DNA of 64,000 bases from Nilaparvata lugens (Eukaryota > Arthropoda > Insecta > Hemiptera > Delphacidae), in NCBI RefSeq assembly GCF_014356525.2, contig NC_052507.1:4018509-4082508 (forward strand), read 5' to 3'. Numbering within the stretch: position 1 is the first letter of the stretch; each line of letters starts with the position of its first letter. The notes beneath the pieces were generated by a model that saw nothing but the letters and a program-made list of their open reading frames with translations, was not told where the DNA came from and searched no databases. Of this stretch, positions 9,668-20,305 are shown one piece after another. The position numbers were made by a program, and so were the translations under genes.

Positions 9668-9890
9668 TCTAACGGGTGATTCTCATAGAACATAATCTTA
9701 TTAACTTATGTCATCGTGCGAAATATCAATGTGAAGACTATGTAGTTGGTGATGATGATTGAAGCTGAAAATCAGGTGTTTTTCACAATACAAGGAGCAT
9801 TGTTGTCAGGTGTACCTGGAAATCTATATGAGATAGAGCGCTCTACCTGATCTCAGATTGTAGAGCACTCTATCTCATATAGATTTCCAA
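9668..9890 (+). repeat. Repeat family M, copy 2 (empty site for the 79-bp LINE tail)
   Basis: Similar to 2009-2305 but lacks the 79-bp insertion. It contains a small palindrome: GAAATCTATATGAGATAGAG and its inverse lie within 9818-9892. Confidence 0.6.
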
Positions 9891-10139
9891 GAGCAAATTT
9901 TTCTGTCTGATTACAAGATTTGGCAGAAATAGCTGAAAACTGGAAAATGAGCAGAAAATACAAGGTTTTTGGGCCAACCTGTATCTAGCACAAGGAAAGT
10001 TTGAAGAAATTGATTCTGGACTTCCCTTATGTACCCAAATAATATATTAAAAAATCAGAACTACAATATAAATTGCAAGCACACCCCGTTTTTTATGTCT
10101 ATATTGACTGGACTAATTCTAAGAGTAGAATAGGACGAG

Positions 10140-10316
10140 TTTCATGATTGAGATGGGATATTTTGTTGATAAACTATATTTCTACGTTGTTGAAAAACTA
10201 TCTAGCAACGTTGCGGAGCTAGAAAAGGATAACGCTATCTGTTCTGTCGAATGGTAGACAAGGATAGCAACACCAGTGTTGATTAAATACTGCCATTATA
10301 ACGTGGATATCACTTT
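10140..10316 (-). mobile_element. Partial MITE, family A
   Basis: Retains GATAGACAAGGATAGCA-like text and the terminal CTGCCATTATAACGTGGAT, then stops. The opposite terminus is missing. Confidence 0.65.
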
Positions 10317-10354
10317 CAGAAAGAAATGTAAAGGGAAGGTGTTATCAGTCATAA

Positions 10355-10620
10355 TGTGCTCGGACATTATATCAATGTTCCCCTTTGTTGTCTGGCGTTG
10401 TGTGGTGGAGGGGGCAATTGAAGGGTGATGCGCATAGCATAATTGCGCCAGTTGCCGATTGCCAGCCAATCGAACAGCTCACTTCTCGTAATGTCGATTT
10501 TTGCAAAGTGATCTATTGATTTATTGTGATTTATTACAAGTGTCGTCTCGTCTCGTATCGTGATCTGGACCCGGGATCCTGGGAGCAAGGAGGATTTGGA
10601 CATGAAGGTAGGCCTATTTT
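10355..10620 (+). other. Single-copy-looking GC-richer patch with a possible first-exon end
   Basis: This patch is not seen elsewhere in the window. On the plus strand it ends GGACATGAAGGTAGGCC, that is a start codon, one lysine codon and a GT donor-like sequence, as in short first exons of secreted insect proteins. The minus strand is open for 78 codons (10367-10603). Neither is supported by a recognisable domain. Confidence 0.2.
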
Positions 10621-11039
10621 ATTGTGCACTTAGCCATTTAAATTGTTCAACTTGCTACCCGACGCCAGACAACTCCAAAATGTTCTCGATGTAATTGATA
10701 CAGTCCACAAACCAGAGTGCTGTTTGAGCCAGCCTCTGTCGAATAAACATAATGTATTGAGCGTATTATAATGTATTTATGAGAAATAGAAAGAAAGATG
10801 ATTATAGAGGAATATGGAAAGAGAAGGTGTTATCATTCATCATGTATGAGAAGAGAAAAAAGAGGATAGAGAAATGAAAGAAGAGGCATTTTGAGCACAC
10901 ACACACACATGATTACAGCTGTGCTGTTCTTCGTTTTGTTTGAACAGATTTGAATTTACGAACACGACGCTCTGGAGAATTGGATAAAGAAGATTTATTT
11001 ATTCCTTATTCGCCAACATTGCTATCGGGCCACTTTTCT

Positions 11040-11202
11040 TTGTTCAGTCACTTGGGTTTGGGATGAGGATATGAAGAGAGAAACAAGGGATGTGAGAGAC
11101 GGTGAAGGAGAGAAAGAAAAATAGAGCAAGAGGGAAAAGGTGAGAGATGAGGACATGGAGAGAAATACAGGGAATGAGAAACGGTGAAGGGGAAGGAGGA
11201 GA

Positions 11203-11239
<37 letters not shown>

Positions 11240-11425
11240 TAGAGAGAGCGATGAAGACATGGAGAGAGAAACAGGGAATGAGAAACGTTGAACGGGAGAA
11301 AAATAATAGAGATTCATTCACTTGTGTTTGAGGTGGAAACTGTGAGAGAGAAACAGAAAAAAAGAGACGGTGGAGGAGAGGAAGAAAAATAGAGAAAGAG
11401 AGAGAGAGAGAGAGAGAGAGTGATT
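11040..11425. repeat. Purine-rich region with (GA)n, imperfect ~100-bp units
   Basis: Three or four blocks repeat GAGAGAAACAGGGAATGAGAAACG-like text (for example at 11160-11180 and 11265-11285) between runs of AGAG. Long S/L-rich frames on the other strand are artefacts of this composition. A further GA-rich stretch lies at 12290-12545. Confidence 0.75.
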
Positions 11426-11429
11426 GCAT

Positions 11430-11695
11430 TAGATTTATTTATTTATGTATGTTACAATATTTACTGACTTATACACTAATTTACATTGAATGACGATAAT
11501 GCTAGTTATTCAAAGAATTTTACAAAGTATCAACAATGAATCAATGAGAATAAAGATTAAATGCAATTAGATTAACGATAATATAATAGTGTGATGTAAC
11601 TTCATAAATCGGCGGTGTTTCAACAAATAATTATTATCGATTCTCTAAGAAGGATACAAAATATCCTTCCCATTAACATACGACCGGGTTGTGAT
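11430..11695 (-). mobile_element. LINE-like 3' end, relative of family C
   Basis: In reverse it shows AGGATATTTTGTATCC near the interior and a poly-ATAAATAAAT end at about 11432-11445, similar in layout to family C copies (TTGTAACATACATAAATAAA). No coding region remains. Confidence 0.4.
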
Positions 11696-11699
11696 GAAT

Positions 11700-12290
11700 T
11701 AGAGCTGTTGGGAATTATAACTCCCATAACAAGTAATGTTCAAATAGAAACTCTACTTAATAAGTTGAAAACTAGTTGATTTGAATCTTAGAATCATGGG
11801 ATGAATGAATGAAATTTGAGTGAGTAATAGTGAATACAATATTGCATTGATGATTAAAATTAGATAAATGGAACAAACGTTATAGAGTGGGATTTGAATT
11901 GAAATTTTAGAAATTGATTGAGTAATATTGACAATATACAATACCAAAGAACAGAAAATCTTGAGATGGGAAGATGAATATGTATTATGTAGAATTTAGA
12001 GAGAGAGTGTGGGAGGGAGGGTGAGAGAAATTTTGCTGACGATGATGCCCACATACTACCAGACTTGTGCGTGGGTGGTTAAACTGATGATGATGATGAT
12101 TAGGAGTGATGAGTGGACGTACAATTTTGAGTGAGTTCCGAACCAACAGGAAGTGAATTATATCCACTCATTAATTCTATCTAGAGGAGTTGTCGGCTCT
12201 TGAAGTGATCACTATTGATATAATTTGGTCAGCAAAGGTATAATTTGAAAAAGAAAATGTAAAAATTGATTAGGACAGACTGAGTGGTGG
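11700..12290. other. No gene recognised
   Basis: AT-rich sequence; a short ATG/ATC-rich tract (GATGATGATGATGATTAGG) lies near 12085-12105. Minus-strand frames here are short and unlike known domains. Confidence 0.45.
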
Positions 12291-12971
12291 AAAGGGGGAC
12301 CGAAAAGAAGAGGAGGAAGGAAATAGAGCAAGAGAGGAGGAGAATGTGAATCAGGGAGAAGAGTTAGTAAGAGACAGTGTGACTGAGAGGGGGAGGAGCT
12401 GACTAACAGAGAGGAAAGTGGGAAAAACAAATGGAGAATGAATGAGAAATGAGAGAAAGAGGGGGAAGATGGAGAGAGATTGTGAGAGAGACAGAGAGAT
12501 AGTGAAAGAGAGAGAGAGAGAGAGTTGGAGAGAGTGGAGAGAGACCGAATACAGCAAGCATCTGCTTTAAATCTCTTGGCATAACAAAAGATTTTGCCTG
12601 CTGGCTAGCATACCACAGATAGGCAGAGCTAAGCGGCTTGGAATTGACATTTCGCGATTTGCATTAAATTATTCCATTGGACCCGGAGTTTGCATTGGCT
12701 ACGGTTATACTTTCTATGACGTATTGGGTGGGATAAGAGATTAGTTCTCAGTAGGAAACTTTTTCTGTAAATTTATTGTTGCTGAGAGACAAATAAGCTA
12801 GGAGAACTCTCAGGTTGTTGCAGGTTTAGAAAAAATAAATTTAAAGATTTGTTACGGGAAGACATGGATGTTACAGGTTGTCACAGATTGAGTAAAAAAA
12901 TAATATAATTTTTGCGAGAAAACAGAAATCACAGGAAAATTATTATTAAGAAAAATCATTATTATAATTAT

Positions 12972-13470
12972 TGACCGAGCGAAGTGAGGTCTAAAGGTGC
13001 GTTCAGATATACGCGCCGCGAACATGAGCAATTCACTTTTAATCAGCTGATTATATCTGTATTATTTTTTACAGAAAAGGTAAGATTGATATATGAAAAG
13101 CTTGGCATCAGCTGATTGAAAGTGAATTGCTCATGTTCGCAGCGCGTAAATCTGTACGTACCTTTAGATTCAAGTCGACGGTTTTGCATTTCTCTTTATG
13201 TTTATATGTTTTTTGTTTATATATTTTTATGTTCCGCATTTTACAGCGAAATGCAGCAATAGGTTCTCTTGAAATTTGACAGGTATGTTCCTTTTTGAAT
13301 TTCGCGTCGTCGTAAACATACGGTTTTTTTGGAATTTTGCATTTTAAGGATAATACAAAAGGGAAAGGAGTCTCCTTTGAACGCCAAGGATCTTCTTTGA
13401 AACTTGACAAACTGGAAACTTGACCGTGTGGAATCGTGAAGAGTTTGGAATAAGCCTAGAACCATCCTTG
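12972..13470 (+). repeat. Repeat family F copy 1, split by a MITE
   Basis: Starts TTGACCGAGCGAAGTGAGGT and continues AGATTCAAGTCGACGGTTTT, CGCATTTTACAGCGAAA and GACAGGTATGTTCCTTTTT. The same order is seen at 36702-37170 and 62432-62960. It appears non-coding. Confidence 0.75.
12993..13165. mobile_element. 173-bp MITE with ~45-bp inverted ends nested in family F
   Basis: Ends AAAGGTGCGTTCAGATATAC and GTAAATCTGTACGTACCTTT are inverted; the inverted match continues through GAACATGAGCAATTCACTTT to the ATCAGCTGAT centre. The uninterrupted junction (GAGGTCTAAGATTC) is seen at 62452, proving an insertion; a TA-type duplication fits best. Confidence 0.8.
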
Positions 13471-13477
13471 GTTACTT

Positions 13478-13718
13478 AAAGGTGCGTACAGACTTCCGCT
13501 CTGCTCTGCAACCGAACGTCACTCCAGCAGAGCGATTGATGATCGACCCGGCGAGCAACAGTGGTTAGACCGGGGAACGCGAGAAGATCTAACATCTTCC
13601 GTAACGTTCATGATGGGTGCGTGGGCGGAGCGACTGTGGTCGATGGTGGTACGAGGGCGGTACGAGGGAGGAGCGTGCTCGGTGCGTTTTGGAAGCGCGA
13701 ATATGTGTACGCAGCTTA
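13478..13718. mobile_element. Second MITE with related AAAGGTGCGTACAG end
   Basis: Begins ACTTAAAGGTGCGTACAGAC and ends GTGTACGCAGCTTAAA, imperfect inverted termini related to the preceding MITE. The interior is GC-rich with CTCTGCTCTGCAAC and GGAGCG blocks. Confidence 0.5.
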
Positions 13719-13734
13719 AAAATCTATGTCAAAA

Positions 13735-13865
13735 AAATCAAAATCAAAATCAATTTATTCCCATGAAGAACAAAAAATACAAAATATTCACTTTTTACAT
13801 TATACTTGGAATTTACACTGCAAGGTCTTGGGACCCGTGCGCAGTGTAAGAGTGTTGTATTTTCA
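13735..13865 (-). mobile_element. Truncated LINE 3' tail
   Basis: In reverse the segment ends AATAAATTGATTTTGATTTT, a (TTTGA)-type tail like those at 22985-23087 and 41480-41720. Confidence 0.45.
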
Positions 13866-14169
13866 TTAAGTAAAATTACTAACAAATTTTTTTAATCGTA
13901 CTGTATTTACTATGTTTTGATTTAAACTAGAAGAATATGAAAAACTGTAAAAAATAAAAGAGAAAAAGACAGAAAGAACTGATAGATAAAGAAAGAGAAA
14001 AAGACAGAAAGAACTGATAGACAAAGAAAGAGAAAAAGACAGAAAAGATGTATGCAATATTTCAAGTTAATCAGTCCAGTTCAGACGTGATGATGCGTCA
14101 AACATCAAACTTCCTATCCCGTACGTGTATGAGCCAGTCCTTTCCTTTATTATAGTATGGATAGGTTGT

Positions 14170-15305
14170 TACTTTCCTTGCCCTACTACCATAGGTAAGG
14201 AAAGTATTGCTTTCCAAAAAAAAATTAAGGTATCCCAATTTCAAGTTTTCTATACGTTTCAAGGTCCCCTGAGTCCAAAAACATGATTTTTGGGTGTTGG
14301 TCTGTGTGTGTGTGTGCGTGTGTGTGTATGTGTGTGTGTGTGTATGTGTGTATGTGTGTATGTCTGTGAACACGATAACTCCATTACTAATTAACCGATT
14401 GACTTGAAATTTTAAACTTAAGGTCCTTATACCATGAGGACCCGACAATAAGAAATTCAATAAAATTCAATCCAAGATGGCGGAAAAAATGGCGGATAAT
14501 TACTAAAAAACCATGCTTTTCACGATTTTCTCAAAAACGGCTCTAACGATTTTCTTTAAATTTATACCATGGATAGCTATTTATAAGCCCTATCAACTGA
14601 CATGACTCTCATTTCTGGGAAAATTGCAGGAGCTGCGTAATATTCTCGAGAAAAATGGCGGATAATTACTAAAAAACCATGTTTTTCATGGTTTTCTCGA
14701 AAACGGCTCCAACGATTTCCTTCAAATTTATACCATGGATAGCTATTTATAAGCCCTATCAACTGACATGACTCTCATTTCTGGGAAAATTGCAGGAGCT
14801 GCGTAATATTCTCGAGAAAAATGGCGGATAATTACGAAAAACCATGTTTTTCACTATTTTCTCAAAAATTACGACTGATTTATTTCAAATTCATACTCTG
14901 TATAGTTATTTATCAGCTCCATCAATTGGCATGAGTCTCCTTTCTGGGAAACTAATGGGGGGCTCACCCCATCCTTGAGAAATGGACTTTGTAACCTCCA
15001 TCTCGTGCATGAGGTAGGTAGGTAGAGCAGTCTATAAAAATAACACATAGTCGAGATATTTCATCTGTAGAACAGCTGTTTTGACGACTTTTAGAGAATC
15101 ATCGGATTTCACAATTTACACAAAGGATAAAGTACTATGAAAACAATTATATACACACATATACAGTAGTCTGATCGTAGTTTCAAATAATTATGTTGCC
15201 GCCAATCGTCATTATGTTATTTCTCTAAATTATTGTCGTTTAAGAATGAGGCTCCCAGTTCAATGAGCAAGGAAAGTTGTGTGAGTGTACCACACCAGAT
15301 TTTTC
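14170..15305 (+). mobile_element. Interspersed repeat family B, full-length copy with (GT)n
   Basis: Begins TACTTTCCTTGCCCTACTAC and ends CAAGGAAAGTTGTGTGAGTG plus TACCACACCAGATTTTT. Inside: a GT-rich array at 14297-14365, then two to three tandem units of about 180 bp with ATGGCGGATAATTACTAAAA and CTCATTTCTGGGAAAATTGC. Non-coding. Seven other copies follow in the window. Confidence 0.8.
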
Positions 15306-15309
15306 AAAT

Positions 15310-15460
15310 TGGTACTAACTTAATAAAGTTACTTCCTCAACTTAATGCCAACCTGACAAAATTGGACTGGTTACCAATTTAGTTGCCAATTTTAACAATC
15401 TGTTTCGAAGAGGTAGTCTCTCTAGAATATAGTTCTATATTAACATATGATTATATATGC
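15310..15460 (+). repeat. Repeat family N; empty site of the SINE at 63723
   Basis: Shares ACTTAATGCCAACCTGACAA, GTTTCGAAGAGGTA and ATATAGTTCTATATTAACAT with 63590-63722 but has no insertion at the equivalent position. Confidence 0.7.
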
Positions 15461-15629
15461 ATGTCCCATGAATGAAATTTGAACATTAGTTATGGAAAAT
15501 CTAGAAGGAAAATTGAAATTTGAGCTTCGGGGTGCACGAGATTCATATTTTTTGAATATATTTTGAAAATTTGAAGATCTACTCACACTTATGCGACTCA
15601 GGTCGACAAGAAACTTGACTCTAGTCGAG

Positions 15630-15960
15630 AGTTTCTCTTGCTGAATTTTTCTTCTCGTGAGATCAGCTGGATGATCCCACACATGCACTCGTTCACTCTC
15701 TTCCATCACGGTATCGACAGACGACAAATTTTCCAGCTGCTTTTTTAAGGATGTATTTATCCTTTTAATGTCCTTCAGCGAGTTATCCAAGGGTTGAGAC
15801 CCAGTGCAATCGAATCTTCATATCATAAACCTACTTTGTTCCAAATTTCGTGAAAATCTTTAGAGCCGTTTTTGAGATCCGTTGAACATAGATATATACC
15901 CATATAACTATAACCATATAATCACATAACCAGATAACCACATTACCATATACATATTAT
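15630..15960 (-). repeat. Repeat family P, copy 1
   Basis: In reverse it matches 57935-58275 (TAGGTTTATGATATGAA, CCATCACGGTATCGACAGAC in inverted sense, CTCTTCCAT) and 33890-34150. It contains an open frame without a recognisable domain. Confidence 0.65.
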
Positions 15961-16896
15961 TGGAGTTTATCATCTTGAAATCCCAATTTAGAAATATCCA
16001 CTACTACTTCGGCCTATTCTTATTGAATAAATTGAAATTGGTTCCATATTTTTATATTTTAAAAGGTTCATTATATTTCATAATTGCTCCGAATAACTCA
16101 ATTAATAGGCCTGAGGTAAGACATGTGGTGGTGATGTAATATGCAGGAAAATTTGGCAATATATATATTATTGATCAACTCACCGCTATATATATTCCTC
16201 ATAAGACCGGTCGACACGATACGGCAACGACGTATATGCGTTATTTCTCCTTCACATATGAAGCACGTTCAGTTCTCAGCACATCATCATACAGCACGAT
16301 CCGACACATACACGACAAACTGATAAGCTCTTTTCTTCACTGCACTTCCGAGATGTGACGTCACACTCAATTGCCAAATCAAGGAAGGGAATGGGATAGG
16401 TAGTGAATAGAATTTGATATTTTATTTTATTTCGAATAACCTTAATTTTTTAATAATTTGGAAAATATTATCATCTGTAGAATATTTTTGTTTTTGGCCT
16501 ATCAATCTATCAGCTGTATGGAAGGAGCGCTCTCTGTTATCGGCAATAGGAGATAATGAACTCAGAGATTGGCGCCTACTTTCAATATTCTTTGATTAAT
16601 GCTGTTTCTATTTTTATTAGAAAATATGCCGTGACAATATATAAATACAGAAATTCCTCGCTTAATATAATAGGATATTGGTAAAATTTATTTTTTGTAA
16701 TATTATGTTGACAAATGAATGAATTGAATGAAATCACATATGAATGAAAGAAACCTCATGAGGTTTCCTTTAAGATCTATGGATCTTAAACCCATTGAAG
16801 TATTCACGAGAAATCCCTCTCAATGATCGTTGAAATGCACCGCGCAATTACACACAAATAACCCCATCAACATCATCGTTCAATTGTGACCCGCAA
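15961..16896. other. No gene recognised
   Basis: AT-rich intronic sequence. Short frames only; a palindrome AACCTCATGAGGTTTCC is seen at about 16751. Confidence 0.45.
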
Positions 16897-17082
16897 TCAA
16901 ATTCGAGTACAAATACTGGAACAAATAGCTCCAAATAGCTCCACCAACATCACCTGGAGCATTATTTTCGGGCGAATGCTACGGCGTGTAATTGCTCCGT
17001 GGTGGGACATGTAAAAAGCGAAAAATTGGTCCGGTTTGACTCGAACGCACATCAATAAACGATTAGCCCGTGCAAGGGTTGT

Positions 17083-17140
17083 AGGGGTGTATATATACGG
17101 GGTGCAGTCTGGCACTGATTCACAGCTCTTATTTATGGCT
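17083..17140 (+). promoter_or_regulatory. Possible TATA-containing core promoter (weak)
   Basis: GGTGTATATATACGGGGTGC is followed about 25-30 bp later by CACTGATTCACAGC, and then a short frame MAFGWMLSALFNG before a GT-type donor-like site. The surrounding 16900-17220 is open on the minus strand for 108 codons without a known domain. No transcript support; the TATA motif is palindromic so direction is ambiguous. Confidence 0.15.
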
Positions 17141-17169
17141 TTCGGTTGGATGCTTTCTGCGCTCTTCAA

Positions 17170-18640
17170 TGGTGCGTACACCCGTGTTTCCCAATAAATT
17201 CCCCCCTGAACCCTCATATTCACCCCTAAACCCTCTATATTCCCTCAACCCCTCATATTCTCTACTGAACCCCATATATTTGTCTCCATAGCCCCCTGAA
17301 CTCCCCTACTCCTGATTTTGTTCCTCCAAAAACCCTCATATTCCCTTTAAACCACGAATATTAATTTCTTACAATAACCCCTCAAACTCTCTCCATTCCC
17401 TCTAAACTCCTTATAAACCCCCCAAAACCCTCTTATTCCTTCCCACCTGAACACCTCATATCCACCTCTGAACCCCCTATATTTCTCTCCATAACCCATC
17501 AACTCCTATTTCTCCCCTATAACCCCTGAATTTCTTCCCAAAACCCCACATTTCCACCCTTGAATACCTCATATCCACCTCTGAACTCCCCTATATTTCT
17601 CTCTCTTCATAACCCGTCAACTTCCTATTTCTCCCCTAAAACCACTGAATCTCTCCCCAAAACCCCTCATATCAACCCCTGAACCCCTCATTTTTGCCTC
17701 TGAACTCCCTATATTTTTCTCCATATCCTGTCAACTCCCTATTTCTCCCCTATACACCCTGAATTACTCTCCAAAAACCCTTCATTTTCACCCATAAACC
17801 CCTCATATTCACCCCTGAACCCCTCATTTTCGCCTCTGAACTCCCTATATTTCTCTCCATATCCCGTCAACTCCCTATTTCTCCCCTATACACCCTGAAT
17901 TACTCCCCAAAACCTCTCATTTCCACCCCTAAACCCCTAATATTCACCCCTGGGCACCTCCTATCCACCTCTGAACTCCCTATATTTCTCTCCATAACCC
18001 GTCAACTCCTATTCCCCCCCTATAACCCCTGAATTTCTTCTCAAAACCCCTCATTTTCACCCCGAAACCCCTTATATTCACCCCTGAACCCCTCATTTTT
18101 ACCTCTGAACTCCTTATATTTCTCTCCATGACCCGTCAACTCCTATTTCTTCCCTATAACCCCTGAATTTCTCCCCCAAACCCCTCATTTCCACCCCTAA
18201 ACCCCTAATATTCACCCCTGAGCACCTTCTATCCACCTCTGAACTCCCTATATTTCTCTCCATATCCCGTCAACTCTCTATTTCTTCCCTATAACCCCTG
18301 AATTACTCCCCAATACCCCTCATTTCCACCCCCAAACCCCTAAAATTCACCCCTGGACCCCTCATATCCACCTCTGAACTCCCTATATTTCTCTCCATAA
18401 CCCATCAACTCCTATTTCTCCCCTATAACCCCTGAATTTCTCCCCAAAACCTCTCATTTCCACTCCTAAACCCCTTATATTCTCCCCTATACCCCATACA
18501 TTTCTCCTAGAAACACTCCAGATCTCTGCAAACCCTACTATCCAAATATCCTCCCAAAAATGCATTCCCTTATACTTACCCCCCTCCCCTAATTACAACC
18601 TAGAAACTTCAATTCCCCCGTCTGAGCCCCCCTGATTTAT
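17170..18640. repeat. C-rich satellite (sense strand G-rich), ~135-bp higher-order unit
   Basis: Built of ~20-bp subunits such as CACCCCTGAACCCCTCATTT and CCCTATATTTCTCTCCATAA. The phrase TTTCTCTCCAT recurs at roughly 135-bp spacing from about 17.48 kb to 18.39 kb. The minus strand, which is the sense strand of the host gene, carries GGGGTTTAGGGGTG-type runs. No gene is present. Confidence 0.9.
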
Positions 18641-18693
18641 CTTTCTCCACTCAGTTCTAAACGTTTCATACTTTCCCTCTCACATCCTTACGG

Positions 18694-19076
18694 TCAATTT
18701 ATTTATTTTTTTTTTACAACAATGCTGTTTTATTTATAATTTACAGTCAAGTGTTAATGGGAAGGATATCCTTCGAGATATCCTTTTTCAACGGATGTAC
18801 TCTCAAAAGTTCATACTTCAGGATCCATTAAATTTAGACCAAATAATTGGTTATTTCAAAACATATCAATCCTCCTCCACATTTTATTTATTTATGTATT
18901 TGTGGATACAATTACAAATCATATAAATATGATTGAGAAAGAATAACAGGCATCGCTCAGAACTATTCTTTTCCCAAATTTTTATACTATTCTATTCCCA
19001 AATTTTTATACTATTCTATTCCTAAATCTTGATTTTTACAAAAAAGGTTATGTTCTTATATTATTGTAGTGAGAAG
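18694..19076 (-). mobile_element. Two truncated LINE 3' ends in reverse
   Basis: 18694-18860 and 18880-19076 both start with TTTATTTATT-type runs, i.e. an AATAAATAAA tail in reverse. The second resembles 34988-35140 (CAATTACAAATCATATAAAT, GAACAACAAAACTATTCT-like). No coding sequence. Confidence 0.5.
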
Positions 19077-19093
19077 AATACTCAAATATAAAG

Positions 19094-19327
19094 TTTTTTT
19101 TTTGTGTAGTTGAGAAGTTGATATTGAGGTAATTATTCATATTGGAAGAAAAAGACTAGGAAATTGTTAAAAACCACAGATTTATTGATACTTAGAAAGA
19201 TCTGATAGACTCAGAGATTGATTTCTGATAAACTCAGAGATTGACAATGGTGTAATAACCAAAACCGGTCTTTCTAAGTATCAATAAATTTGTTGTTCTT
19301 GACAATTTCCTAGTCTTTTTCATCCAA
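19094..19327 (-). mobile_element. Poly(A)-tailed palindromic retroposon, family H, 234-bp form
   Basis: The 12-bp direct repeat TCAAATATAAAG lies at 19082-19093 and 19328-19339. On the minus strand the element starts TTGGATGAAAAAGACTAGGA, folds back on itself (the CCACAGATTTATTGATACTT arm has its inverse near 19270-19320), and ends CTTCTCAACTACAC followed by ten A residues. Tail plus target duplication indicates LINE-driven retrotransposition. Confidence 0.8.
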
Positions 19328-19505
19328 TCAAATATAAAGAGTTAAGATGAAGAAAACTTAAATAGAAAGAAATAGTAGGCTAATATTTGATCTCTGATAT
19401 TACCTATGAATATTAAAGTCTATAGATTATTATACTCCATGAAGAAATCACTCATATTCTTATTATTATTATTTTGAACGCTAGAACTTAACCCGAAAAA
19501 TATTT

Positions 19506-20127
19506 TTCCTTTTTTGTGTAGTTGAGAAGTTGATATTGTGGTAATTATTCATATTGAATGAAAAAGACTAAGAAATTGTCAAAAAACCACTGATTTATTG
19601 ATAATTAGAAAGACCGGTTTCGGTTATTACACCATTGTCAATCTCTGATAAACTAAAACTGATAAACTAAAACAAGAGCAGCAGAATATATACTAGTAGG
19701 CGAGTACTGCTATTGGTCGAGGGCATGAACGCCTGCCATTGGCCTAGCTAGACAGTCTCCTCCCCCTCAACGTTAGTCAATTAGTCAATAGTTTTTCCAT
19801 TTACATATTTGTTTTATTATCTTTCACATTTGTTTTTTTGGTTCTTATTTTGTACTAAAAGTAAATTTTATTATCATGGCGATTCTGTTGCTTAAGCCGC
19901 CATTTTGTCACACCGTTGAGGGGGAGGAGACTGTCTAGCTAGACCAATGGCAGGCGTTCATGCCCTCGACCAATAGCAGTACTCGCCTACTAGTATAAAT
20001 TCTGCTGCTCTTGTATTTAGTTTTAGTTTATCAGAGATTGACAATGGTGTAATAACCGAAACCGGTCTTTCTAATTATCAATAAATCAGTGGTTTTTTGA
20101 CAATTTCTTAGTCTTTTTCATTCAATA
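19506..20127 (-). mobile_element. Poly(A)-tailed palindromic retroposon, family H, 622-bp form
   Basis: The 12-bp duplication CGAAAAATATTT lies at 19494-19505 and 20128-20139. The minus strand starts TATTGAATGAAAAAGACTAA and ends CTTCTCAACTACACAAAAAA. The bulk is a palindrome: 19550-19775 and 19913-20127 are inverted copies separated by a ~135-bp loop. Each arm carries TATA-like (TAGTATAAATTCTGC) and AATAAA motifs, reminiscent of an LTR, but no coding sequence is seen. Confidence 0.8.
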
Positions 20128-20305
20128 CGAAAAATATTTGATGATTTACAAAAATGAAGAAATTTCAGTCGGAATCTGAATGCCGTTCTCTCACTAATAA
20201 TTTAATTTCAGTTTCAATTTTTCAAATGTTTCAATAATTTAAATTTCTTGCTTTCAAGATCGAGTAATACAAACATAAACTTTATTGTAGGCTATACTTT
20301 GACAC

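Noticed and set aside
16897..17223. 108-codon minus-strand frame as a gene
   Set aside because: No recognisable domain, and it leads directly into a C-rich satellite; kept only as a weak note on a TATA-like motif.
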